From CAUYUA01 sp963575675 (GTDB lineage Bacteria > Pseudomonadota > Alphaproteobacteria > Azospirillales > Azospirillaceae), in NCBI GenBank assembly GCA_963575675.1, contig CAUYUA010000045.1, positions 1 to 5,848 of the forward strand: 5,848 nt of DNA. Direction: 5' to 3'. The notes beneath the pieces were generated by a model. That model searched no databases. It was not told where the DNA came from and saw only the letters and a program-made list of their open reading frames with translations. Positions 1-5,756 of the stretch are shown here, one piece after another (the first letter of the stretch is position 1; the number at the start of each line of letters is the position of its first letter). Made by a program: the position numbers and the translations under genes.

Positions 1-838
1 CGCCCAAAATCCGAGGCCGAAATGCAGAGACATCAAGCCGTAGGTGTAGGCTCCGACGGCGTAGAAGGCCACGAACCCGAGGTCGAGCAGCCCGGCGAGG
101 CCGACCACGATGTTCAAGCCCCATCCGAGCATCACATAGAGCAGCACCATAATGCCGGTGTCGAGCAAGAAGCGGTCGCAAAAAGGCAGGAACGGCATGA
201 TGGCGGCGAATCCGATTCCAAGCGGAATGATCGCGGCGTTCAACCGCGCCGTCCATCGATCAGAGGCGTTTTGCGTCGAAACCTCTCCGGCGGGGGGATG
301 TGCTTCGTTGCGTTGGGCGCGTCGTCCGATGATCAGGGCGTAAAGAGAGATCAAAACGCCGCCGCTCATCGCAATGATTTTCAAAATTTGTGTGGGGAAC
401 GGAAGGAGCCATGATAATCCGACGAAAATCAGTCCGCCGACTGCAATCGGGACGCGATGACCGACTCGGATGAGGGAGACGCAGAATTGTCCCATAAAAG
501 CCAGTGCGACCGCCGCCGCGACTTCGTTGAAATGCGTGGTTATCGCCAAGCCCTTGGGTGAATCGACGGATCGGAACCCGACGAGAGGCAGGCACAACAA
601 AAACGATCAGCGCGGTCGTTCCGGCCTCGCGCAGAGCGGCTTGAACCGGAGAATCCGTGGAGACGGGGCGAAACGGCGCCGTTAGGCGTTCAAGGAAAGC
701 GCTCGTTTGTCGAGGCGCGCGTCGTCGTTCGGTCGCCGACGTTTTCAGAGCGTCTTCAGGCAAGGCCTTCCCGGCGTTTTGCGCGGAGGGCGTCTCACGT
801 TTAGAGGAAGCGCCGGATTCGGAATGCGCGTCGCTCAT
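1..838 (-). pseudogene. livM: livM: high-affinity branched-chain amino-acid ABC transporter permease, frameshifted and cut by the window edge
   Basis: Inner-membrane permease subunit of the Liv importer for leucine, isoleucine and valine, working with LivH, the ATPases LivG/LivF and a periplasmic binding protein. The start at 838 gives MSDAHSESGASSK; an AAAAGG about nine bases upstream can serve as ribosome site. Residues 1-73 form an unusually long hydrophilic tail before the first hydrophobic segment (TTALIVFV). Near position 595 the frame changes (one extra base or two missing) and continues as CLPLVGF, KIIAMSGGVLISLYALIIG and then the family hallmark GLNIVVGLAGLLDLGF, VAFYAVGAYTYGLMSL up to the edge. 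Residues before the hallmark match the LivHM N-terminal domain of the family. The gene starts five bases after the inferred livH stop, so the two are translationally close. Identification is firm; whether the break is real or a sequencing error is open. The C-terminal part lies outside the window. Confidence 0.88.
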
Positions 839-842
839 CGGA

Positions 843-1749
843 TCACACCTTTTCGATCTCGGGGGCGGCCAAGCAGGCCGCTTGGGCGGAAAATCAAAAC
901 CAAGATCAGAATCGAAAACACCGCAACGTCTTTGTAGGCGATAGGGAAATTCGCAGACCAAAATACTTCGATCATCCCGATCGCCAATCCGCCCAAAGCC
1001 GCCCGGGCAGAGAGCGATGCTCCCAGACCGCCGCCGTAAAGGCGCGGATTCCGGCGTGGAAACCATCGTGGAAATTGACGACGCCATAGCGCAGGGTGAC
1101 GAACAGGCCGGCCACCGCCGCCAGGCTGCGCCCATCACGAAAGTCAGAGAAATTGTGCGGTCGACGTTTACTCCCAACAATCCCGCCATTTTCATGTCTT
1201 GTCTGCAGGCGCGTTGGGCTCGGCCCAAAGCGGTTTTCTGAATGACCAGCGTAAAGCCGATCATCAGCGCCAGAGTGAGGACGATGATGAAAATCTGTAG
1301 GTAGCTGATTCGCACCGTATAGCCTTCGGATCCGACCCAGTCGAAGCCTCCGGCCAGAATGCTTTTCATCGAGCGGTTGCGGCGCCTTGTAATATCTGCA
1401 CGTAATTTTGCAGAAAGATTGAAACGCCGATTGCGGAGATCAACGGCGCCAGGCGGAACGAGCCTCGCAGAGGGCGATAGGCGATTCGCTCGATGACCCA
1501 GCCGTAAACGCCGGTGAACAAAGCGGCGATCGGCAAGACCAGGAGGATCGCCAACAACGCCATAGCTTCCGAAACGTCGCTCAACAATGTGAAGCCATCA
1601 TCGCAATGAAGGCGCCGATCATGCAGATTTCGCCGTGTGCGAAATTGATCATGCCGATGATGCCGTAAACCATCGTAGCCGATTGCGATTAAACCGTAAA
1701 TTGCTCCCAGCGCCGTTCCGTTGATCAATTGTTGCAGGTAATAATCCAT
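843..1749 (-). pseudogene. livH: livH: branched-chain amino-acid ABC transporter permease with multiple frame breaks
   Basis: Second membrane permease of the Liv importer, partner of LivM. The start at 1749 (MDYYLQQLINGTALGAIYGL) fits the family and has AAAGG six bases upstream; an ATG 54 bases earlier adds 18 residues without family resemblance. Joining frames gives the expected order: MVYGIIGMINFAHGEICMIG, RIAYRPLRGSFRLAPLISAI, SIFLQNYVQILQGA, VRISYLQIFIIVLTLALM, DMKMAGLLGVNVDRTISLTF, AAVAGLFVTLRYGVVNF, LGGIGSLPGAALGGLAIGM, LIFRPSGLLGRP and EIEKV-stop. Breaks lie near 1674 (two bases missing), 1593, 1369 and 1125 (one each), 1000-1026 (one net, probably four single losses) and 861-865 (one extra C). 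Repair gives about 304 residues, normal for LivH. No nonsense codon interrupts the conserved frames. The ends and breakpoints come from family knowledge, so exact bases are inferred. Confidence 0.88.
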
Positions 1750-1770
1750 GCCGCACCTTTGCGCCGCCGC

Positions 1771-1800
1771 GTAAAACGCCTTTGAGCCGAGGAATGTCAA
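1771..1800 (-). promoter_or_regulatory. Possible sigma70-type promoter of livHM
   Basis: Read on the minus strand, a perfect -35 hexamer TTGACA lies at 1800-1795. It is followed after 18 bases by TTTTAC (1776-1771), which matches the -10 consensus at only three positions. Transcription would begin about 15 bases before the livH start codon. The -10 box is weak, so this is a candidate only. Confidence 0.35.
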
Positions 1801-1855
1801 CAAGCCGAACGATTAAGCCGGAAGATGATTGACGCCTGCTCTTTGATTTTTGCGT

Positions 1856-2079
1856 AAAAACTAAAGGGTCCAGGGACAGTGTTCTAATGCTCGGGCCAAG
1901 GACGAAAACTTCTATAAGAGAAAACAGTTGTCGTTGTTAAGAGAGGAAACAATTGTAAGGGAGAGGACAAACCGTAAAGATAAACAATTCCGGAGAAGGA
2001 TCGCCTTGCGAACTAAGGGGGGCTTTCGTCCTTGTCCCGAATGACTGGGAACGCAGTCCCTGGACTCTTCTAATTTTTG
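1856..2079. repeat. Element A: MITE-like intergenic element with about 50-bp inverted arms
   Basis: The left arm (1856-1909, core GGTCCAGGGACAGTGTTC then CCAAGGACGAAA) is the inverse of the right arm (2021-2079, core TTTCGTCCTTGTCCC then AACGCAGTCCCTGGAC). The arms match at roughly four of five positions by eye. The right arm contains a nested hairpin: GTCC 2034-2037 with GGAC 2062-2065, enclosing GACTG 2043-2047 with CAGTC 2054-2058, followed by a T run. The left arm has lost the inner stem. About 110 bases of A-rich DNA (1910-2020) lie between the arms, without a credible gene or transposase. ATTTTTG occurs at both outer edges (1846-1852 and 2073-2079), but it is too simple to be claimed as a target duplication. 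Related arms occur at 4336-4560 and 5684-5750. Confidence 0.75.
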
Positions 2080-2140
2080 TTCAGATGTCATAACGCCACG
2101 AACCAATGAATGGTTGGCGGAATAGGCCGGTGATTTCGGA

Positions 2141-2160
2141 TTTTGCAGAGTTTTGCAGAG
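2141..2160. repeat. Perfect tandem 10-bp duplication
   Basis: TTTTGCAGAG occurs twice head to tail in the gene-free stretch between element A and the hairpin at 2186-2220. No function is apparent; it may be a simple slippage product. The nearby 2101-2115 (AACCA, five-base loop, TGGTT) can form a small hairpin. Confidence 0.6.
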
Positions 2161-2185
2161 TATGTATATGGACAAGCCTCTTACA

Positions 2186-2220
2186 ATCGCCGAGCCCCGA
2201 TAAAAACGGGGCTCGGCGAT
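2186..2220 (-). terminator. Strong hairpin downstream of the exported-protein gene, probable terminator
   Basis: Perfect 14-bp stem (2186-2199 with 2207-2220, mostly G:C) around the seven-base loop ATAAAAA. It begins 33 bases after the stop codon of the minus-strand gene at 2254-2895, the right place for its terminator. The U tract is poor on both sides: TTGTAAG follows on the minus strand and TTGTGT on the plus strand. It may therefore act more as an RNA 3'-end stabiliser, or need Rho. The hairpin itself is certain; the function is inferred. Confidence 0.65.
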
Positions 2221-2253
2221 TTGTGTCGCGTGAAGGGGCCAGAGACGTGCGAC

Positions 2254-2895
2254 TTATTTCTTTTTCTTATTTTTCGAGGGCTTAGCCGCCGGTTTCGAGG
2301 ACTTCGAAGGCTTGCTGGAGGCGGGAGCGTAAACCGGCTCGGGGGGAGAGCTTACTTGCGTGCCGCAGATCGGTCGCGTGCTGATGTGCAACAGACGCGG
2401 GTGGACAAGCAGCTTGCGGACGTCATCGGCGCTCGCCGCGTCGATGCCCGTCACGTCGTCGATCGTCGTGTGACAGTAGATCGAAGCCGTCATCGTGGCT
2501 CCGCGCCGCGAGGCGGCGTTGGCCAACTCTGTGCGGTAGGTGTCAAACCGCTTGGTGGCGTTGCCGCCGGTTCGTTGGAAGAAGCCGATCATAGCCTGCT
2601 CCCAAGTCCGCACCAGCGTGCTGTGACGCTTGTTGAAATCGCCGTATTTTTGGAAAGTCTTGCGATCGGCGTAGGCGTCGTTGCACTGCAACCCGGCGAC
2701 CATCAACTCGGTGTCGAGACGCAATCCTTGTTCAGCCTCATATTCCGCCTGCGTGTAACAGGGGCCGCTCTCTTTCGCCTTCGCCGCCGCAGCAGGCGCC
2801 GCCGAAGCGGGCGTTGCGCCGATTGTCGTCGCCAACGCGACGGCCATGACCAGAGCCGATGCGGCGCCGAACAGTTTGTTGCGATCTCGACTCAT
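2254..2895 (-). CDS. Exported protein of unknown function with four cysteines and a Lys-rich tail
   Basis: 213 residues, intact. I chose the start at 2895 because GGAGAAG (2911-2905) lies nine bases upstream and the protein then begins with a classic Sec signal: basic MSRDRNK, hydrophobic LFGAASALVMAVALATT, and a cleavage site after ASA (residue 32). An ATG at 2925 would add ten residues ahead of the signal. The mature part has an Ala-rich linker, then a compact region (46-180) with cysteines at 46, 71, 141 and 177, possibly two disulfides. It includes CYTQAEYEAEQGLRLDTELM and GGNATKRFDTYRTELAN. The C-terminus (from about 195) is a Ser/Pro/Lys tail ending KNKKKK, likely disordered and cationic. 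I faintly recall similar exported alphaproteobacterial proteins without assigned function, but cannot name a family. It probably acts in the periplasm. The gene is monocistronic with a hairpin downstream. Confidence 0.85.
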   Translation of the reverse strand: MSRDRNKLFGAASALVMAVALATTIGATPASAAPAAAAKAKESGPCYTQAEYEAEQGLRLDTELMVAGLQCNDAYADRKTFQKYGDFNKRHSTLVRTWEQAMIGFFQRTGGNATKRFDTYRTELANAASRRGATMTASIYCHTTIDDVTGIDAASADDVRKLLVHPRLLHISTRPICGTQVSSPPEPVYAPASSKPSKSSKPAAKPSKNKKKK

Positions 2896-2952
2896 GACGT
2901 TTTTCTTCTCCGTCTTCGCTGTCATCCGTCTGACTTCAATCGTCCGTCCGAA

Positions 2953-3009
2953 ATCCGTTCGGTTATTTTTTGATCCGTTCGATCTGTAACCGACCGATCT
3001 GTAACCGAC
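2953..3009. repeat. Short direct repeats upstream of the exported-protein gene, possible operator region
   Basis: Two copies of ATCCGTTCG begin 20 bases apart (2953-2961 and 2973-2981), about two helical turns. Directly after them come two perfect tandem copies of the 15-bp unit CGATCTGTAACCGAC (2980-2994 and 2995-3009). The cluster lies 58-114 bases ahead of the start codon at 2895, where a regulator could bind. No clear -35/-10 pair is visible. The repeats are seen directly; the regulatory role is a guess. Confidence 0.45.
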
Positions 3010-3216
3010 GTCAATCCGACTTCATAAAACCAATTTTGGACCGCTCCGCGCAAAGCGCTTCACCGTGTTGGAGGCGCGGAACCTTCCACCGCGCGTCTTG
3101 TCGCGCCGGTTTCAACGCATCATTCGCGGAGCCGCAAAGCCGGGTCAATCGAAATCCGCTGTTTCTCTTCCCGCGCCTTCGGAGCCGATTTTTTTTTCTC
3201 TGTCGCTTTTTTTCCG
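3010..3216. other. Gene-free stretch upstream of tRNA-Ala
   Basis: With the repeats at 2953-3009, this forms the roughly 370-base interval between the exported-protein gene and tRNA-Ala. Open frames here have no ribosome site or protein-like composition. The right part has two T runs (3190-3198 and 3207-3213) but no preceding hairpin I trust as a terminator. I see no gene in it. Confidence 0.5.
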
Positions 3217-3245
3217 TTGACGCGGCGTCGGCGTTCAGGCACCAT
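3217..3245 (+). promoter_or_regulatory. Candidate promoter of tRNA-Ala
   Basis: TTGACG (3217-3222) is followed after exactly 17 bases by CACCAT (3240-3245), which ends 23 bases before the mature tRNA. The -35 box fits the alphaproteobacterial housekeeping pattern well; the -10 box matches only in part. A second TTGACG at 3254-3259 is too close to the tRNA to act as its -35. Confidence 0.35.
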
Positions 3246-3268
3246 CCGCCCAGTTGACGGGTTGGTTC

Positions 3269-3344
3269 GGGGTCGTAGCTCAGCTGGGAGAGCGACGCGT
3301 TCGCAATGCGTAGGTCGGGAGTTCGATCCTCCTCGACTCCACCA
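3269..3344 (+). tRNA. tRNA-Ala (anticodon CGC)
   Basis: A complete 76-base cloverleaf. The acceptor stem is GGGGTCG (3269-3275) with CGACTCC (3334-3340), including the G3:U70 wobble pair that identifies alanine tRNAs. The D arm is GCTC/GAGC, and the anticodon stem ACGCG/TGCGT surrounds loop TTCGCAA with anticodon CGC at 3302-3304. The T arm is GGGAG/CTCCT with loop TTCGATC. The discriminator A and an encoded CCA end (3342-3344) are present. It decodes GCG codons. The gene stands alone, not in an rRNA operon, and is followed by its own terminator. Confidence 0.97.
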
Positions 3345-3362
3345 ATACTTCAACCCAGTCAG

Positions 3363-3400
3363 AGCCGTCGGCGTTTCGGGCCGAGCGGCTTTTTTGCTTT
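3363..3400 (+). terminator. Rho-independent terminator after tRNA-Ala
   Basis: AGCCG plus TCGGC (3363-3372) pairs with GCCGA plus GCGGCT (3380-3390), giving a ten-pair GC-rich stem with a single-base bulge and a short GTTTCGG loop. It is followed directly by a T-rich tract, TTTTTTGCTTTT. The hairpin starts 19 bases after the tRNA CCA end and separates it from the stress-protein gene. Confidence 0.8.
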
Positions 3401-3462
3401 TCGGGAGGCGCAAGAGCGTATCGTTTCTTTGTCCCCCCTTTCCTTGATTCTTAAGGACGTCC

Positions 3463-4301
3463 ATGGCTCTCAAGGATATTCTGGTGGTGGTGGATGACAC
3501 GCCGGCCGCCGTTGCGCGCATTGATGCTGCGGCGGCTCTGGCGGCTCGGTGTGACGCCCATCTCGTGGGGTTATACGTTATTGTCCCTCTGGTGCTTCCT
3601 GCTTATGTCGAAAGCCAGCTCCCTGAAGAGCTGCGTGAGGCGCAACGAATCGTTGCAGAGGAGAAAGCTCTTCGCGCCAGTGTTTTGTTCAATGAGAGAA
3701 TCGATCGAGTCGGTCGTTTGGCGCGTTCGGAGTGGCGCATGGCGCGCGGCGATCCCACCGAGGTGGTGGCGATTCAAGGACGTTACAGCGACTTGGTGAT
3801 TGTGGGACAGATTGATCCCGATTTCGAAGCCGAGTCGCCGTTGGTTCGCGCCGCCGACTTGGTGTTCGAGTGCGGGCGCCCATTGTTGATCATTCCCTAT
3901 ATCGGTCAATTTCCAGTGATCGGCGAGAGAATCTTGATCGGCTGGAATGCTAGTCGAGAGGCCGCCCGCGCTGTTGCCGATGCGCGGCCTTTGTTGGTCA
4001 AGGCTCGGGGGGGTACGGGTTTGTGCGTCAAACCGCGCGGTGGAGGATATGGGTTGGGCGACGCTCCGGAGCCGACATTGCGCGGCATTTGGCGCATCAT
4101 CACATTCGCGCCGTTGCCGAGCACGTTCATGACGGCAACCAGGCGGTCGGCGATATTTTGTTGAACTACGCAAGTGATCGCGCGTGTGATCTGATCGTGT
4201 TGGGCGCTTATGGGCGTTCTCGGTTGCGTGATATGGTGTTGGGAAGTCTGACGCGGCATATGCTCAATCACATGACCGCGCCGGTTTTGTTGGCTCATTG
4301 A
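3463..4301 (+). pseudogene. Two-domain universal stress protein (UspA family), single frameshift
   Basis: Cytoplasmic tandem universal stress protein, a family of nucleotide-binding proteins linked to stress survival; the specific role is unknown. The start at 3463 (MALKDILVVVDDTPAAVARI) has AAGGA five bases upstream. Domain 1 covers about residues 1-148 and includes DLVIVGQID, but lacks the ATP-binding G-2x-G-9x-G(S/T) signature. Domain 2 begins at ERILIGWNASREAARAV and ends with the full signature GAYG-RSRLRDMVL-GS (about 248-265) and MTAPVLLAH. The frame breaks once near 4066-4069: one G appears to be missing in CCGGA, and the sequence continues as GADIARHLAHHHIRAVAEHV. Repair gives 279 residues, normal for tandem Usp proteins. 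Around 4005-4020 (GGGGGGG) the reading resembles the family poorly, so small compensating errors may hide there. No partner gene is adjacent. Confidence 0.88.
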
Positions 4302-4335
4302 CGTATGAGACGTATGGCTTTCGGCCCATCGGGTT

Positions 4336-4560
4336 AAAGATTAAAAGGCTTCGGGGACTGTGTTGCCGGTCGCTTGGGTTCTTCCAGTCTTTTGGGCCCC
4401 AGTCTTTTGGACCCCAGTCTTTTGGACCAAGGACGAAAGCTCCCTTTATTCGCCGTAAGGCGAATATCTTCACAGCTTGCCCGAGTTTTTCCTCGCGCCA
4501 TAAGGGGGGGGGCTTTCATCTATTCCCTTATGGCGTCCCGAGATCGGGAACGTAGCTCTT
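4336..4560. repeat. Element B: degenerate second inverted-repeat element of the same family
   Basis: The left arm begins TTAAAAGGCTTCGGGGACTG (from 4341), continues TGTTGCCGGTCGCTTGGG and, after a tandem-repeat insertion (4384-4428), resumes ACCAAGGACGAAAGC (4426-4440). The right arm (4505-4560) reads GGGGCTTTCATC and then GTCCCGAGATCGGGAACGTA, an eroded inverse of the left arm that also carries extra bases. CGCC/GGCG near 4451-4462 forms a small hairpin in the centre. Order and spacing match element A. It fills nearly the whole interval between the stress-protein gene and aapM, which contains no gene. The similarity of the right arm is weak and was judged by eye. Confidence 0.65.
4384..4428. 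repeat. Three tandem 15-bp units inside the left arm of element B
   Basis: CCAGTCTTTTGGGCC (4384-4398) is followed by two perfect copies of CCAGTCTTTTGGACC (4399-4413 and 4414-4428). The third unit runs directly into AAGGACGAAAG, the conserved arm sequence. The end of the unit (TTGGACC) resembles the arm's own CGGACC, so the array probably arose by local slippage or amplification within the arm. The unit length is a multiple of three and leaves open frames with pentapeptide repeats on both strands, but nothing suggests they are translated. Confidence 0.85.
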
Positions 4561-4591
4561 GTGCTCGTTTCTTTGTTGCTTTTACTGCGTG

Positions 4592-5676
4592 ATGCCCGAC
4601 ATGCGTTCTTTCCCGCTTGTTTCCGGTTCCATTGGTCGATTGTTCGGCTGGTTGCGCGCGCGTTTGTTCCAGTCGTGGAGCGACGCCGTCATGACCATCG
4701 CAATTCTCTATGGGTTGAGTTGGGTTGTTCCTCCGTTGTTCCGTTGGCTGGTCACCGACAGCGTCCTTGCTCCGGCTGATTCGCAAGCCTGCCGCATCGC
4801 TTCCGGAGCCTGCTGGGCCTTCATTCAAGAAAAATTTCGCTTCATCCTGTTTGGCCCCTATCCTTTCGAGCAACATTGGCGTCCCTTGTGCGCGATGATC
4901 GTTATCATCGCTCTGATTGGCGCGAGCTGTTGGCCGCGCATGTGGCGACCGCGACTCGCCGCATGGTGGACGATAGGAGCGCTTGTCGTCGGCGTCTTGA
5001 TGTGGGGCGGCGTTTTGGGAATGCCTTACGTCGAGAACGCTTTGTGGGGTGGTTTGCCGCTGACTTTGATTTTGTCTGTGGTTGGGTTGGTGGTCTCGTT
5101 CCCGGCTGCGGTTTTGTTGGCGCTGGGGAGGCGGTCGGATTTGCCCGTCATTCGAGCGATTTGCGTCGCCTATATCGAGTTCATTCGCGGCGTGCCGTTG
5201 ATCAGTCTTTGTTTATGGCTTCGGTGATGTTGCCGTTGTTTCTGCCTACGGGTGTGACTGTTGATAAGCTGTTGCGCGCGCAGATTGCTTTTATTATGTT
5301 TGCGGCGGGGTATTTGCCGAGACGGTGCGGGCAGGGCTTCAAGCGATACCGAAGGGACAATGAAGCTGCGGATGCGTTGGGGTTGGGGTATTGGCGTAAA
5401 ATGGGGTTGGTTATTCTGCCGCAAGCTTTGACGATTGTGATCCCGCCGATCGTCAATACGATGATTGCTTTTTTTAAGGACACGTCTTTGGTGATTGTTA
5501 TTGGGTTGTTTGATTTGTTGAGCACGGCCAAGGCGTCTTTGGCGGATCCGGCGTGGCGTGGGTTTTATCGAGAGGCTTATCTTTTTATTGCGCTGATTTA
5601 CTTTATTTTTTGTTTTTTTATGTCGCGTTACAGTCAGAACTTGGAGAAAACTTTAAAGCGCGGCCATCAAAGGTGA
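4592..5676 (+). pseudogene. aapM: aapM: general L-amino-acid ABC transporter permease, three frame breaks
   Basis: Membrane permease of the Aap (general L-amino acid) ABC importer, normally paired with AapQ, the ATPase AapP and binding protein AapJ. The start at 4592 (MPDMRSFPLVSG) is chosen by family length; the ribosome site is poor, and ATG 4601 is an alternative. Family landmarks in order are SGACWAFIQEKF, FGPYPFEQHWRP, ENALWGGLPLTL, ALGRRSDLPVI, IEFIRGVPLIS, LFMASVMLPLFLP, TVDKLLRAQIAF, the EAA loop EAADALGLGYWRKMGLVILP, FKDTSLVIVIGLFDLL and SRYSQNLEKTLKRGHQR. Breaks lie near 5204-5207 (one base missing), 5316 (one missing; restores GYLAETVRAGLQAIPKGQ) and 5361 (two missing); the last two together restore frame. 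Repair gives about 362 residues, close to family size. aapJ, aapQ and aapP are not adjacent: a stress-protein gene lies upstream and addB downstream, with repeat elements on both sides. Confidence 0.9.
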
Positions 5677-5683
5677 GATAAAA

Positions 5684-5750
5684 CCAAGCGTCCTTGGTCC
5701 GAGCGACTGGGAACACAGTCCCTGGACCCTTTTAATTTTTTATTTGGATG
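5684..5750 (+). repeat. Element C: solitary arm of the repeat family, terminator-like
   Basis: This copy matches the right arm of element A closely (CGTCCTTG-GTCC, GACTGGGAACACAGTCCCTG, then CTTTTAATTTTTT) and the inverse of the left arms of A and B. It folds as GGTCC (5696-5700) with GGACC (5724-5728), enclosing GACTG (5705-5709) with CAGTC (5716-5720), and a T-rich tail follows at once. It begins eight bases after the aapM stop, so it can serve as that gene's terminator. CCAAG (5684-5688) can instead pair with CTTGG (5693-5697), an alternative fold that uses part of the outer stem. No inverse partner lies within the window. Confidence 0.75.
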
Positions 5751-5756
5751 TTTCTA

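Noticed and set aside
260..1369. Minus-strand 369-codon open frame spanning livH and livM
   Set aside because: Only its first ~80 codons and a middle part (from 838) are real protein. It joins pieces of livH and livM through out-of-frame stretches created by the frame breaks and is not a fusion protein.
1846..2079. ATTTTTG on both sides of element A as a target-site duplication
   Set aside because: The match is seven bases of mostly T in AT-rich flanks, the right copy overlaps the arm's own T run, and elements B and C show no similar flanking pair.
1912..2175. Minus-strand 87-codon open frame over element A
   Set aside because: It runs through the inverted-repeat arm and A-rich filler, has no convincing ribosome site, and its composition is not protein-like.
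2143..2973. Plus-strand 276-codon open frame
   Set aside because: It is the shadow of the minus-strand exported-protein gene, is Arg-rich and has no ribosome site or signal, whereas the opposite strand has a signal peptide and a Shine-Dalgarno sequence.
2953..3009. Possible CRISPR array
   Set aside because: The repeats are only 9 and 15 bp long, tandem or 20 bp apart, with no spacers of regular length and no cas genes.
3120..3521. Minus-strand open frame of 133 codons containing WWSRGGSNSRPTHCERVALP
   Set aside because: This is the well-known spurious translation antisense to an alanine tRNA gene; it overlaps the tRNA, its terminator and the stress-protein start.
4298..4555. Open frames on both strands with pentapeptide repeats (SFGPQ or KDWGP)
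   Set aside because: They come from the 15-bp tandem units, whose length is a multiple of three. They lie within a noncoding repeat element and lack ribosome sites.
3463..5756. Stress protein plus permease plus AddB as a new defence or stress system
   Set aside because: Each gene belongs to a common housekeeping family. They are separated by repeats and terminators rather than coupled, and two are frame-broken, so context gives no support for a joint system.
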